This document shows positions 15,774 through 25,291 of a stretch of 64,000 nt of DNA, one piece after another. A program made the position numbers and the translations under genes. The stretch is from Leptolyngbyaceae cyanobacterium (GTDB taxonomy: Bacteria > Cyanobacteriota > Cyanobacteriia > Cyanobacteriales > Aerosakkonemataceae): assembly GCA_036703985.1 (NCBI GenBank), contig DATNQN010000072.1, forward strand, positions 1 to 64,000, in the 5' to 3' direction. The notes below the pieces were generated by a model, which saw only the letters and a list, made by a program, of their open reading frames with translations, did no database searches and was not told the DNA's origin. The stretch's first letter is position 1, and the number at the start of each line of letters is the position of its first letter.

Positions 15774-15983
15774 TTACCAATCACTGAATGTCGCTTGGGC
15801 TTCTGCTGTATTAGTTTGTTGCTGCGCCGCCGCGAAAAATTCAGAAGTTTGCTCTTGGCTTAGAACTTGCCCGAGTTGAGCTTCAATGGCAGCAGTCACT
15901 TCCGCACAGGAACTGCCAACAATGCCAGTAACTTTTTCTTTTACCCGACCATCGGGATAAATGACAAACTCTAGTGTCTCCAT
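15774..15983 (-). CDS. DUF2997 protein
   Basis: 69 residues: METLEFVIYPDGRVKEKVTGIVGSSCAEVTAAIEAQLGQVL, the DUF2997 pattern with its conserved D-G-R-V and G...C segment. It is small, acidic and cytosolic. It starts the DUF2997-ycf35-ferredoxin operon, 39 bases ahead of ycf35. The conserved trio implies a shared role with the ferredoxin, but no function is established. Confidence 0.9.
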   Translation of the reverse strand: METLEFVIYPDGRVKEKVTGIVGSSCAEVTAAIEAQLGQVLSQEQTSEFFAAAQQQTNTAEAQATFSDW

Positions 15984-16379
15984 GCTCTTGGCTAAACCCT
16001 ACAGACTCCTTGAATTCAGCTATTTTGCTGATAGCAGGCCGATTGAGGAAGCCAATGGTTGCTTTATAAAAGCTTCTCCATCGAGATGCTAACTAGCTTG
16101 TCTTTCTCTTTAATTCACTTTACCCAAACAGGCCAAAACGAATTAAAACTTAACAAAGCTTATTAAGTAGGTGATTAATTCCTCAATTATTTGTCAGTTT
16201 CGCTTAACTTGCCCTGGCAGTCAAGATACCCAATGGCATACAAACCAACTTTTTACAAGTAAATTTCTCTTACAAGTAAATTTCTCTATCGAATTACAGT
16301 AATTGCTGACCAGTCAACTGTTCTATGGCGGAAATAACCCAGGATAATGAGAGATTGTCTGATTAAAGGAACAAGCGAC
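15984..16379. promoter_or_regulatory. Divergent intergenic region with 17-bp tandem repeat
   Basis: The 396 bases separate the divergent DUF2997 and oxidoreductase genes and must contain both promoters. TACAAGTAAATTTCTCT occurs twice in direct tandem at 16254-16270 and 16271-16287. AAAGGAA at about 16366-16372 is the ribosome site of the gene at 16380. No other structure was seen. Confidence 0.45.
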
Positions 16380-17381
16380 ATGAGTCACGAGCAAGTCATC
16401 AATCCTATTCGCGTGGGAGTGCTAGGTTTTGGCGGACTGGGACAAGCTGCCGCCAGAGTTTTAGCCCCTAAACGGGAAATGCTTTGGGTAGCAGCCGCAG
16501 ATCAAAAAGGTTATGCCTATGCCCCTGAAGGGTTAAATCCAGACTCTTGCATTAAAACTTATCAGTCTCAAGGTTCTTTAGGCTATTTAGAACCGCTCGG
16601 CACTCTCAGCGATCGTAGCATCCAAGATTTAAGCGAAAAAGCCTCTGTAGATGGTTATTTCTTAGCCCTACCCAACCTACCGAATACTTTCATCGCTTCT
16701 GTAGTAGAACAGTTTATCGAATCCGGCTGGCGAGGCGTTCTCGTAGATGCCATCAAGCGTACCAGTGCTGTCGAGCAACTGTTGGGATTAAAAGATCGAA
16801 TAGCTGCGGCAGGAATTACTTATATGACTGGCTGTGGTGCAACGCCCGGACTGTTAACCGCAGCCGCCGCCCTCGCCGCACAAAGCTATGCAGAGATACA
16901 CAGCGTTAAAATTACTTTTGGCGTGGGAATTGCCAACTGGGAAGCTTATCGAGCTACAATCCGTGAAGATATCGCTCATTTACCAGGCTACAGCGTGGAG
17001 CAAGCCAGGAATATGACAGATGCAGAAGTAGAACAACTGCTATCACGCACCAATGGAATACTAACCCTAGAAAATATGGAACACGCCGACGATGTAATGT
17101 TAGAACTAGCAGGAATTTGTCCTCGCTCTAGTGTTTCCGTCGGCGGCGTAGTCGATACCCGCAATCCCAAAAAACCCCTCAGCACCAACGTACAGGTTAC
17201 AGGACGCACCTTTGAAGGCAAAATATCTACCCATACCTTTACACTAGGAGACGAAACCAGCATGGCTGCTAACGTTTGCAGCCCGGCTTTTGGTTATCTC
17301 AAAGCTGGCGTAAATTTATACCGCCAAGGCATTCACGGTTTGTTTACAGCCGCACAAATCATGCCCCAATTCGTCCAATAA
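16380..17381 (+). CDS. Saccharopine-dehydrogenase-like NAD(P)-dependent oxidoreductase
   Basis: 333 residues from ATG 16380, chosen for its AAAGGAA ribosome site; an ATG at 16347 would add eleven residues. The Rossmann dinucleotide-binding loop is [18 protein letters not shown] central [13 protein letters not shown] segment, the VLVDAIKRT strand and the glycine-rich [20 protein letters not shown] follow. No catalytic motif identifies a substrate; the fold resembles dihydrodipicolinate and saccharopine reductases. It is widely conserved in cyanobacteria with unknown role. No operon partner is present. Confidence 0.78.
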   Translation: MSHEQVINPIRVGVLGFGGLGQAAARVLAPKREMLWVAAADQKGYAYAPEGLNPDSCIKTYQSQGSLGYLEPLGTLSDRSIQDLSEKASVDGYFLALPNLPNTFIASVVEQFIESGWRGVLVDAIKRTSAVEQLLGLKDRIAAAGITYMTGCGATPGLLTAAAALAAQSYAEIHSVKITFGVGIANWEAYRATIREDIAHLPGYSVEQARNMTDAEVEQLLSRTNGILTLENMEHADDVMLELAGICPRSSVSVGGVVDTRNPKKPLSTNVQVTGRTFEGKISTHTFTLGDETSMAANVCSPAFGYLKAGVNLYRQGIHGLFTAAQIMPQFVQ

Positions 17382-17454
17382 CAAAAATGAGGATGGGGGG
17401 ATGGGAAAATGGGAGAAAAATTTTTATTTCATCCTTTCCTTCTGCCCCCTTTTC

Positions 17455-18045
17455 CTACGCCGATGGACTTTCTGGGGACAAAGCAGGTGGAATTTCTTCC
17501 TCTTCTATCACGGGAGCTAAATTCTGCTCTACAAAAGGTAAGTAAGCTCCTGCCAGTCCCCGCTTGACCCGTTCGGGCGTTTCTGGAAAAACCACGAACA
17601 GGGGATGGATATTTTCAGCTTCTTCACTCAAAACGTGCTTGTAACGAGCAGGCATGACCCACTCGTAGCCTCTATCCAGCCAAACTTGTGTCTGTCGCCA
17701 GCGACTTAACAAATCAGAAAAATCTTCCTGAGGTCGATGGATAAATACCAGGATTTCAACTCCTGTTTTGATTTTCCACTCGGGGTCACACATTAAAATA
17801 GCGACATCACAGGGCAAGCAAGTAGCTTCTTTAGTAGCTGTCACCACACCGCTATGCTTAGCCGATGATACGCTCTGACTCACCCGTATAATTGGCAAAG
17901 GGATAGTAATAACGCTTTGATCTGGTCTTCGCAGACTGGGGAGCAACTCCAGATAGGGTCGATGCTGCTTCAAAAGATCGATCGCTCCCATCTGGTTGCT
18001 GTACTCTGCTAGTAATGCTTCGTAATGAGATGCTTTAACAGACAT
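17455..18045 (-). CDS. Conserved cyanobacterial hypothetical protein
   Basis: 196 residues, unrecognised domain. The middle (CLPCDVAILMCDPEWKIKTGVEILVFI) and the RWRQTQVWLDRGYEWVMPARYKHV segment look like a compact alpha/beta fold. The C-terminal tail is acidic and Pro-rich. No signal peptide or membrane helix. It is convergent with the oxidoreductase (73-base gap) and lies downstream of pilC on the same strand, but a long hairpin at 18317-18375 separates it from pilC. Confidence 0.65.
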   Translation of the reverse strand: MSVKASHYEALLAEYSNQMGAIDLLKQHRPYLELLPSLRRPDQSVITIPLPIIRVSQSVSSAKHSGVVTATKEATCLPCDVAILMCDPEWKIKTGVEILVFIHRPQEDFSDLLSRWRQTQVWLDRGYEWVMPARYKHVLSEEAENIHPLFVVFPETPERVKRGLAGAYLPFVEQNLAPVIEEEEIPPALSPESPSA

Positions 18046-18316
18046 TTTCCTGATTGCAATTCCAAATAATTTACCCCATTACTTGTATTGTAGTCAGCCA
18101 TCTCTGGCTAGACAAAAATTTTCTCAGCCCACTCCTAATGCCAGTGGCTAGTTATTAATCTTGGTGGGTTTTTTAGGCTGTAGCGTGCATCAGGTTCCAT
18201 AATTGGGAAAATAATCACTAATTTTATCCTTTTGAGCAACCCTGCTTAATCTAAGTAGTAATTTAAATTAGTTCAATAAAGCATAACCAAAATATTAAAC
18301 CAATTCAGCCAATATT

Positions 18317-18375
18317 AATAGAAAAACTTTCATAATGCCGAGGTAATTAACCAGCATTATGAAAGTTTTTCTATT
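18317..18375. terminator. Perfect 22-bp inverted repeat downstream of pilC
   Basis: Bases 18317-18338 (AATAGAAAAACTTTCATAAT core) are the exact reverse complement of 18354-18375 with a 15-base loop. It sits 55 bases beyond the pilC stop. The stem ends in A/T-rich runs, which may serve as a terminator in both directions. The rest of 18046-18430 shows nothing else. Confidence 0.6.
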
Positions 18376-18430
18376 GTTTACACTAATTCTTTCTTAACAA
18401 GAAGATTGTGATTTTAGATTTCCTTGCTCT

Positions 18431-19666
18431 TTAGCCAATACCATCCATCACTTTGAACATTGGTAGATACATAGAAAGCAAAATCATACCCACCATACCA
18501 GCAATACCAACCATCATTAAAGGTTCTAGCATACTGGTCAGACCTTTCACCGCTTGTTCTACTTCATCTTCATAAAACTCCGCCAGTTTAATCAGCATTT
18601 TATCTAATTCCCCTGTCTCTTCACCAATACTCATCATTTGAATTGCCAGCGTTGGAAACACATTAGGTTTTTGTAAAGCAATACTGATCATTCCACCTTG
18701 TTCTACTTCCGATCTAGCTCCTTCGATCGCATCGGCAATAATCACGTTTCCTGATGTATCTCTCACGATTTCCATTGATGTTAGCATTGGTACGCCAGAG
18801 CGAGTTAACATCCCAAATATCCGACAAAAACGAGCCACAGCCGTTGTTCTGATTAACTCTCCCACAATTGGCAAATTCAACATCATTCGGTCGATTTGGT
18901 GTTGCCCAGCCGGAGTTTTATAGTACTGCTTGTAGGCGAATATAAAACCTATTATGGCTAAGAAACCAAAAAAGATGTTGAAATTTCTTTCTGGTGGAGG
19001 TAAGAACGGGCCACGCAAAAATTTACTGATACCCAGCATGAACAAAGTCAGACCAGGCAATTCCATATTCAGATCTTCAAAGATTTTGGCAAAAATTGGC
19101 AACAGGAAAGTTGTCATAGCAATAAAAATGACTACTGCCAAGCCACCAACCATTTTCGGATAAGCAGAAGCTGACTTAATTTGGTTTTGCAGGCGGCTGG
19201 CATCTTCAAGTAATTTTGCCAATCGGTTTAGCACTTCATCAAGAACACCACCGATTTCTCCCGAATCCACCATACTTACATAAAGGTTATCAAAACAATT
19301 GGGATGTTTACGCATGGCTTCAGCTAAACTGACACCCTCATTTACATCCGCACTAATTTTTGTCAAAGCTTTTTTCAGCTTGGCATTGGTACATTGATCG
19401 GTTAATACGGAAAGGCATCTCACCATTGGTACGCCGGCATTAAACATGGCGGCAAATTGGCGAGAAAACATGGACATTTCCTTGACAGTTATAGTACCAA
19501 AAATACTTGCAAAATCAGGTAACTCAAAGCCTGCTTTTTTCAAGTCTTTAACTGCCAAGCCTCTTTTACTAAGTCTCTCCCTAGCTTCTGCTATGGAGTT
19601 AGCATCAATCTTCTCGGTTTTAGAGTTTCCAAAAGCATCCTGAACTGTCGCAACGTAATTAGGCAT
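18431..19666 (-). CDS. pilC: Type IV pilus inner-membrane platform protein PilC
   Basis: 411 residues, the standard length. Two GspF/PilC repeats are present, one about residues 60-200 and one about 265-400 (FCRIFGMLTRSGVPMLTSMEIV). Each has the glycine-rich FxRxxxxxxxxGVP motif. Transmembrane helices lie near 170-195, 225-245 and 380-400. It anchors the PilB and PilT motors to the pilus base and is needed for twitching and phototactic motility. It follows pilB and pilT but is split from pilT by 429 bases and a terminator, so it may also have its own promoter. Confidence 0.96.
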   Translation of the reverse strand: MPNYVATVQDAFGNSKTEKIDANSIAEARERLSKRGLAVKDLKKAGFELPDFASIFGTITVKEMSMFSRQFAAMFNAGVPMVRCLSVLTDQCTNAKLKKALTKISADVNEGVSLAEAMRKHPNCFDNLYVSMVDSGEIGGVLDEVLNRLAKLLEDASRLQNQIKSASAYPKMVGGLAVVIFIAMTTFLLPIFAKIFEDLNMELPGLTLFMLGISKFLRGPFLPPPERNFNIFFGFLAIIGFIFAYKQYYKTPAGQHQIDRMMLNLPIVGELIRTTAVARFCRIFGMLTRSGVPMLTSMEIVRDTSGNVIIADAIEGARSEVEQGGMISIALQKPNVFPTLAIQMMSIGEETGELDKMLIKLAEFYEDEVEQAVKGLTSMLEPLMMVGIAGMVGMILLSMYLPMFKVMDGIG

Positions 19667-19949
19667 AGTTCATACCAAAAAGTTAAGGTTGTTTTCTTGT
19701 ATAAAGTTGCACTGGGATTCAGTAATTTTCCTGTTTTTTAATGGGTTTCAGTTGATAGTTTATTTTCGTCAAGCTCCACCGCCCTATACAAATTCACTCA
19801 AGCACTGTTACTATTACTATTTTGGCAGAGACCAGAGCGAAAATTTAGTAATGTCGATCGAGTGAAATGGTACTCAAAGTACAAATACTCTTGGTTAATT
19901 AACCATTCTTAAAATGGGCAAGGAGTCAACCACTTTTACTTACTAGAAA

Positions 19950-19991
19950 GTAAAAAAGCAAGGCAGTTTAGTTAAAACTGCCTTTTTTTAC
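19950..19991 (-). terminator. Terminator between pilT and pilC
   Basis: AAGGCAGTTT at 19960-19969 pairs with AAACTGCCTT at 19975-19984, flanked by AAAAAA before and TTTTTTT after. It is bidirectional in form and lies 105 bases past the pilT stop. The remainder of the 19667-20095 gap shows no gene. Confidence 0.8.
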
Positions 19992-20095
19992 TTAGTGGAA
20001 AGTGCCAGAAATAAACTCGCAAGGGTAAAAAGCCGACTAAGCTAACTAGTAAAAGCTTTTTTCCTGGGAACCTCCTGCCTAAAAGCCTTCTTCCA

Positions 20096-21205
20096 CTAGT
20101 GAGCGGCTGCTCTTTGACCAGCGCCGACAGGAGCGGGGCCAATCAAACGTTGCAATTCATCAGGTTTAGAAGTCTTGGCCATTGCTGAGTCGTAGGTAAT
20201 CTTGCCTTCTTTATAGGCAGCAGCTAAGGCCATTTCCATTGTTTGCATTCCTAATTTACCGCCTGTTTGAATAGCAGAATAAATCATGGAAGTTTTTCCT
20301 TCCCGAATCAAGTTGGCAATAGCTGAGGTGACCACCATGATTTCTTGGACGCATACCCGACCGCCACCGATTTTCGGTACGAGGTTTTGAGAGCAAACTG
20401 CCACTAAAGAGTTAGACAACTGAGCGCGAATTTGAGGTTGTTGAATAGGAGGGAAAACGTCTAGCATCCGGTCGATGGTAGCAGATGCGGAGTTGGTGTG
20501 CAGGGTTCCGAATACCATGTGACCTGTTTCTGCGGCGGAGATTGCCAGACCGATCGTTTCCAAGTCCCGCATTTCCCCCACTAGAATAATGTCAGGGTCT
20601 TGACGCAGCGCTCCTTTGAGTGCGTTGGCAAAACTCTTGGTATCTTCACCCTTTTGCCGTTGGTGAATCAAACTCTTAATATTCGGGAAGACATATTCGA
20701 TCGGATCTTCTACCGTTAAGATATGTTCCCCTCGCGTCCGGTTGATCAAATCGATCAAAGCCGCCATCGTGGTAGTTTTCCCAGAACCAGTTTGACCGGT
20801 TACTAACAACATTCCCCGAGGACGTTCGGTGAGTTCTCGCAGCACCATCGGCGTTCCCAGTTTTTCCGCATCGGGAATTTTAGAAGACAAAGCTCGCAAG
20901 CAAGCCGCCCAGCAGCCGCGTTCCCGATAAACGTTCACCCGGAAACGAGCTAATCCCTTCACCCCGTAAGCGCAGTCCAACTCCCAGTTCTGTTCCAAGT
21001 CTTTCCGTTGGGCGTTGTTTAACATACTGAAGATCAGTTTTTGACAATCTTCCGCATTCATAACTTCGCCAAATTGGGTTTGAGGAGTTAATTTCCCACT
21101 GATCCGAAAGAAAATGGGCGCTCCAGCTTGAATGTGCATATCTGAGCCACCTTGCTCGATCAGGGACTCCATCACATCTTCAATCATTAAATCCATCTGG
21201 GGCAT
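20096..21205 (-). CDS. pilT: Pilus retraction ATPase PilT
   Basis: 369 residues. The N-terminal PAS-like domain (SLIEQGGSDMHIQAG) is followed by the RecA-like core. This has Walker A GQTGSGKTTTMAAL, the Asp box, Walker B IILVGEMRD, the His box (GHMVFGTLHTNSA) and the PilT-diagnostic AIRNLIREGKT-like helix, here AIANLIREGK. It depolymerises pilin into the membrane and powers twitching. A strong AAGGAGAT ribosome site precedes ATG 21205. It lies 118 bases after pilB in the same operon. Confidence 0.97.
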   Translation of the reverse strand: MPQMDLMIEDVMESLIEQGGSDMHIQAGAPIFFRISGKLTPQTQFGEVMNAEDCQKLIFSMLNNAQRKDLEQNWELDCAYGVKGLARFRVNVYRERGCWAACLRALSSKIPDAEKLGTPMVLRELTERPRGMLLVTGQTGSGKTTTMAALIDLINRTRGEHILTVEDPIEYVFPNIKSLIHQRQKGEDTKSFANALKGALRQDPDIILVGEMRDLETIGLAISAAETGHMVFGTLHTNSASATIDRMLDVFPPIQQPQIRAQLSNSLVAVCSQNLVPKIGGGRVCVQEIMVVTSAIANLIREGKTSMIYSAIQTGGKLGMQTMEMALAAAYKEGKITYDSAMAKTSKPDELQRLIGPAPVGAGQRAAAH

Positions 21206-21323
21206 AGGGTATCTCCTTGAAGATATTGGTTTCGGTATTAGTTGTGAGTTATTTTTTCGCGATTGTCAGTTATAGGTAACGGATTTTGAGCTATTTACGA
21301 ATAACCGACGATCGATCGCTTCG

Positions 21324-23333
21324 CTAATCAATAAAGCGAGGTGTCAGGCAATACGGACACTCCAACCATTCCGGTTGAGCTTCCGCACTGCAAACTCGAC
21401 AAGTGAGAGAACTCTTGCGTTTGGCTCTCAATTCTGCCTCTAGACCAGTATCCGTGAAGGTAACCCGCTCTACTTCTTCAAAGGTAGTAGCACCCTCGCG
21501 TACCAGGTTTAAGCTGTAAGCCAACAAAGTGACCATTCCCTCTTCCACCGCCGCTTCTTTAATCCGCTCGGTGGGAGCGCCTTGGTTAATTAAGGTTTGC
21601 AGGCGTTCGGTTACCCGCAGCACTTCGTATACCCCACAACGACCTTTATATCCCACACCATTACATTTTTGGCAGATTGTATTTGCTTCGGCAGCGGCTT
21701 TTCGCTGGTCTGGGGTGAGAGTATTTGCTTTATAGAAAGTTACTTCCAGTTCGCGGGACGCCGATAAACCAAATTTAGCCAGTTCTTCTGGAGTCGGAGT
21801 ATAAGTAATGCGACATTCGCTGCAAACGCGCCGCATCAAACGTTGAGCGCACACGCCGATTAACGCACCGGACACCATAAAAGGTTCTACACCCATTTCA
21901 TCTAATCGAGCGATCGCACCTGCGGCGTCGTTGGTGTGTAGAGTAGTTAATACCAAGTGTCCCGTCAAGGCAGCTTCGATCGCGGTTTTTGCCGTTTCCT
22001 TATCTCGCGTCTCACCCACCAGAATCACGTCCGGGTCTTGCCGCAAGAATGCCCGTAGTAGGTTGGAAAAGTCCAAACCTTTTTCCCGAATCACCTGACA
22101 TTGAGTGATCCCGCCCAAAGCGTATTCGATCGGGTCTTCCGCAGTACTGATATTAACGCCGGGATCGTTGCGTTCTGCCAAAATCGAGTACAGGGTAGTT
22201 GATTTACCAGAACCCGTTGGCCCCGTCACCAAAATCAGCCCGAAGGGTCGGCTGGCCATTTCTCTCACCATCCCCAGCGCATTGGGATCGGTAATTAACT
22301 TATCTAAACCCAACTGGGTAGAAGAGTTATCCAAAATCCGCAATACGATTTTTTCACCGTAGCGAGATGGCAGACAGTTCACGCGGAAATCCACCGTGCG
22401 TCCCTGAAAAACCCGACGAATCCGACCGTCTTGAGCCTGACGCCGTTCGGCTACGTCCATATTGGAGATAATTTTGAAGCGAGAGGTAATCGCCGGAATC
22501 ACCTTCTTAGGTAAGGGTGGAAAAGGCTCTTGCAGCACCCCATCTTTCCGCATCCGAATCCGCAGAAACTCTTCTTGCGGTTCGACGTGGATGTCAGATA
22601 CTCCATCAGCTAGCGCTTTAGCTAAGATTTTGTTTACAGTTTTCACTACTGGAGCAGACTCGGCTTCTCCCAAAGCTTTGTCCAAGTCCATGTCCTCGTC
22701 GAGAGGAGCATCGTCCATATCTACCGACTCGAATTCCTCCGAATCGACATCTAAAGTCGCTCTTCGTTCTTCTTCCGCTCGTTTGGCCTGCTTTTTCACC
22801 TCTTCATCTAAATACTGGGTGATTAACTGCTCGTAGTCTTCACGAGTAATCACCATTCGGTTTAAAGATATTCCTTGAGGCCGTAAGATCCGATTGAGAT
22901 CGTCAAGTGCTTCTAAATCATCGGGATTTACCATCGCCACTAACACGTTAGGCGGCTGAGTGTCGTTTTTGGATAGCGGCACTAAGCGATAGCGACGACA
23001 AATATCAATGGGAATTAAGTTATCGATTAGTTCCCCAAGTTGATTGGTTTGGATTTGGGTAATTTCGGGATCCAAACATTCAACGCCAAAGAGGATTTTA
23101 AGTTCAAATAGCTGTTGTTTTTTGTATTGACGCAACAAATCTGGCGGAAGTTGTCTACCTGTAATAGACTCGAGTACTTCTGTCAGCGGCCTTCCCGAAG
23201 AGCGACTTTCGATCATCGCTTTTTTCATATCTTCAGGGTTAATATAGCCGGACTGAATCAGCTTGTTGCCGAAAGGAGAGAAATTAAGGGCAATTAGGCT
23301 GGTGCTGCGCCGCGATGATGAGGAGTTAGTCAT
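21324..23333 (-). CDS. pilB: Pilus extension ATPase PilB
   Basis: 669 residues. The N-terminal MshEN-type domains (FGNKLIQSGYINPEDMKKA) come first, then an acidic linker (about 195-225) and the GspE ATPase core. The core has Walker A GPTGSGKSTTLYSIL, Walker B VILVGETRD, GHLVLTTLHTNDA, and the tetracysteine zinc insert (CSECR ... CQKCNG). An extra C-terminal CxxC...CxxC zinc knuckle (residues about 644-665) lies past the usual end. It powers pilus assembly. It is first in the pilB-pilT-pilC order found in most cyanobacteria. Confidence 0.97.
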   Translation of the reverse strand: MTNSSSSRRSTSLIALNFSPFGNKLIQSGYINPEDMKKAMIESRSSGRPLTEVLESITGRQLPPDLLRQYKKQQLFELKILFGVECLDPEITQIQTNQLGELIDNLIPIDICRRYRLVPLSKNDTQPPNVLVAMVNPDDLEALDDLNRILRPQGISLNRMVITREDYEQLITQYLDEEVKKQAKRAEEERRATLDVDSEEFESVDMDDAPLDEDMDLDKALGEAESAPVVKTVNKILAKALADGVSDIHVEPQEEFLRIRMRKDGVLQEPFPPLPKKVIPAITSRFKIISNMDVAERRQAQDGRIRRVFQGRTVDFRVNCLPSRYGEKIVLRILDNSSTQLGLDKLITDPNALGMVREMASRPFGLILVTGPTGSGKSTTLYSILAERNDPGVNISTAEDPIEYALGGITQCQVIREKGLDFSNLLRAFLRQDPDVILVGETRDKETAKTAIEAALTGHLVLTTLHTNDAAGAIARLDEMGVEPFMVSGALIGVCAQRLMRRVCSECRITYTPTPEELAKFGLSASRELEVTFYKANTLTPDQRKAAAEANTICQKCNGVGYKGRCGVYEVLRVTERLQTLINQGAPTERIKEAAVEEGMVTLLAYSLNLVREGATTFEEVERVTFTDTGLEAELRAKRKSSLTCRVCSAEAQPEWLECPYCLTPRFID

Positions 23334-23904
23334 AACTGATCCAGGAGCTTCTCCTTATAGAGTATTCCCAAAATTTTTTGGTGAAATTGCACAGATGTTA
23401 AATATCTGGCACTGAATGGAGGTGAGCAGACTTTTCTTTTTTAAGTTTCCCCTTGAAAGGCTTCGCCTGATACCTTCGAGTTGAAACCGGAGCCATTAAT
23501 AAAAAAGCTAATATTTCAACTGTACCCAAGCTACTAGCACTGGCATCTGGGTGAAGTTTTTTTGGGGATAGGTGAAAGGGAAAATGTGGAAGGTTAGAAA
23601 GAGAGAAGCACTGATTTTCCAATGATTTTTTCTTTCCTGTTGCCTTGCTCGCTTTACCTTTTGCTAAACTGTCCCGCTTGATTTTTGATGGGCCGATGGT
23701 AACAGACAAGTTTGTCCGATCGTCTCGATAATCTGGAAGGATGCCGATGCCGTGCGCCAGCGGCAGAAATTACCAGCGGGTACTTGGTTTGATTACCCAA
23801 TCAGAGAAAGGTTGGTTTTACTCTGTATCCAGATGATAGCCTTTACACAAATAAGCTGGGAAGTCATCAGCTAGAAAGCCTTTTCCGTTTTCCTCTGCGG
23901 TTGC
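23334..23904. other. Gap with one doubtful frame
   Basis: A 103-codon minus-strand frame (23398-23709, TTG start only) encodes a Lys/Ser-rich sequence with no recognisable domain or ribosome site and is probably not a gene. The rest is the pilB leader (23334-23397) and the region beyond the ribbon-helix-helix gene. Confidence 0.4.
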
Positions 23905-24072
23905 CTATTTTTTTGTGACATCTTGCTGTAGTTCCGGTTCTGGAAGCGAACGAATGAATTCCCTAAGTACTTCGCTTTGAGAGCGTTGAGTTTGCTGGCA
24001 GTAAGAGCGAAGTCTTTCTTTTTCTTCTGGGGTGGCTTGAAAGTTGAGCCAAACACCGTTTTTTCTTGGCAT
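23905..24072 (-). CDS. Small ribbon-helix-helix-like protein (55 residues)
   Basis: ATG at 24072, TAG stop at 23905-23907. The sequence begins MPRKNGVWLNFQATPEEKERL and continues SYCQQTQRSQSEVLREFIRSLP. A beta strand with alternating residues, then two helices with the R-S-Q-S-E-V-L-R pattern, is the CopG/Arc-type ribbon-helix-helix signature. Such proteins bind DNA as dimers, often as antitoxins or plasmid regulators. No toxin-like partner lies next to it. It was missed by length-limited ORF calling. Confidence 0.72.
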   Translation of the reverse strand: MPRKNGVWLNFQATPEEKERLRSYCQQTQRSQSEVLREFIRSLPEPELQQDVTKK

Positions 24073-24460
24073 CGATAATATCTACTAAGTTGCTACTAAT
24101 AATTCTATCAGGATTCAGAAGCTATGCAAATATGGGCTACCCAAAGATGGAGTGCCGCTTTAGCGACACAGACAAGGGAGGGAAGCGGGAAAACCTTGGT
24201 GACGATCATCGCCCGGGCGGGTGCTTTGAAAAAACTTAATATTTAGTTAATCAGGGATGAACTGACAAGCTACAACAACCCCACACGCAATGTTCTAGCA
24301 ATATTTAGTGAGTTGCCGTTGCTCGAAAAGAAGTAGAAAGATTTTGATAAGCTACCTAGAGCCTAGAAAAGATAAAGTAAAGTTAAGGGGGGAGCTAGCG
24401 CAAAATTGAAACGAATAGAATCGCGATCGCTAGCAGTCTCTTAATTGGGATGAGTGGACG
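24073..24460. promoter_or_regulatory. Upstream region of the grpE-dnaK operon
   Basis: 388 bases before grpE must hold the heat-shock operon promoter. No CIRCE inverted repeat (TTAGCACTC-N9-GAGTGCTAA) was found, so HrcA control at this site is not supported. No further structure was recognised. Confidence 0.4.
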
Positions 24461-25192
24461 ATGATAGACGAAGCTAAGCAGACAGAAAACACTACGAATC
24501 AAACTACTCAAGATGCGCCAGAAACCATTTCCAGCAACAATGCTACGGCATCTGAGATGGACTTACAGGCAACAAGTGAGTTAAACTCGGAAGAAGTTCC
24601 TGTTGACCAAAATCTCACCCTAGAGGAGGAAGCGATCGCCGACGCCTCGGAGTGGGAGGAAATGGAAGCTACCATAGCTGCACTCGAACAAGAAGTCAAT
24701 ACCCTAAAAGCTCAGCTAGAAGAGCGCACCAACCAATATATGCGGATTGCGGCAGATTTTGAAAACTTCCGCAAACGCACTCAAAAAGAAAAAGAAGAGT
24801 TGGAGCAGCAAATAAAATGCGCCACTATTAGCGAGTTACTACCAGTAGTTGATAACTTCGAGCGGGCGCGAATGCAGATTAAAACTCAAACCGAGCAGGA
24901 AAAGAGCATTCAGGAAAGTTATCAGAGCGTTTACAAGCAATTGGTAAGCAGCCTGAAACGGCTTGGGGTTTCTCCCATGCGTCCTAAGGGTAAGGAATTC
25001 GATCCGAATCTTCACGATGCAGTAATGCGGGAACCAACTACCGAGTATCCCGAAGGAACTGTCATCGAAGAGTTAATGCCAGGGTACTATCTGGGAGAAC
25101 GTGTTTTACGCCATGCAATGGTAAAAGTTGCTGCGGCTCCTGACCCCGTGGTAACCTCAGAGGAAAATCAGCCTCAGTCACAAGAAAGTTGA
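24461..25192 (+). CDS. grpE: Nucleotide exchange factor GrpE
   Basis: 243 residues. The N-terminal about 65 residues are acidic and disordered. A long coiled coil (residues 68-140; EEMEATIAALEQEVNTLKAQLEERTNQYMRIAADFENFRKRT) follows, then the beta-wing domain with GVSPMRPKGKEFDPNLHDAVMRE and VLRHAMVKVA. It releases ADP from DnaK. The long acidic extension is typical of cyanobacteria. It is first in the grpE-dnaK-dnaJ operon. Confidence 0.97.
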   Translation: MIDEAKQTENTTNQTTQDAPETISSNNATASEMDLQATSELNSEEVPVDQNLTLEEEAIADASEWEEMEATIAALEQEVNTLKAQLEERTNQYMRIAADFENFRKRTQKEKEELEQQIKCATISELLPVVDNFERARMQIKTQTEQEKSIQESYQSVYKQLVSSLKRLGVSPMRPKGKEFDPNLHDAVMREPTTEYPEGTVIEELMPGYYLGERVLRHAMVKVAAAPDPVVTSEENQPQSQES

Positions 25193-25291
25193 CGGTTGCA
25201 AATGATTTTAGATTCTTAAATTAAATTAAAAATCCAAAGTCCAAAACAGAACAACCATCAACAAAAGCATCCACATAAATTGCCGCGATCT

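Noticed and set aside
23398-23709. 103-codon minus-strand ORF downstream of pilB
   Set aside because: TTG start only, low-complexity Lys/Ser composition, no ribosome site or domain.
23871-24056. 61-codon minus-strand ORF
   Set aside because: It is out of frame with the convincing ribbon-helix-helix gene on the same strand at 23905-24072.
24073-24460. CIRCE/HrcA operator upstream of grpE
   Set aside because: The expected TTAGCACTC inverted repeat was looked for and not found.
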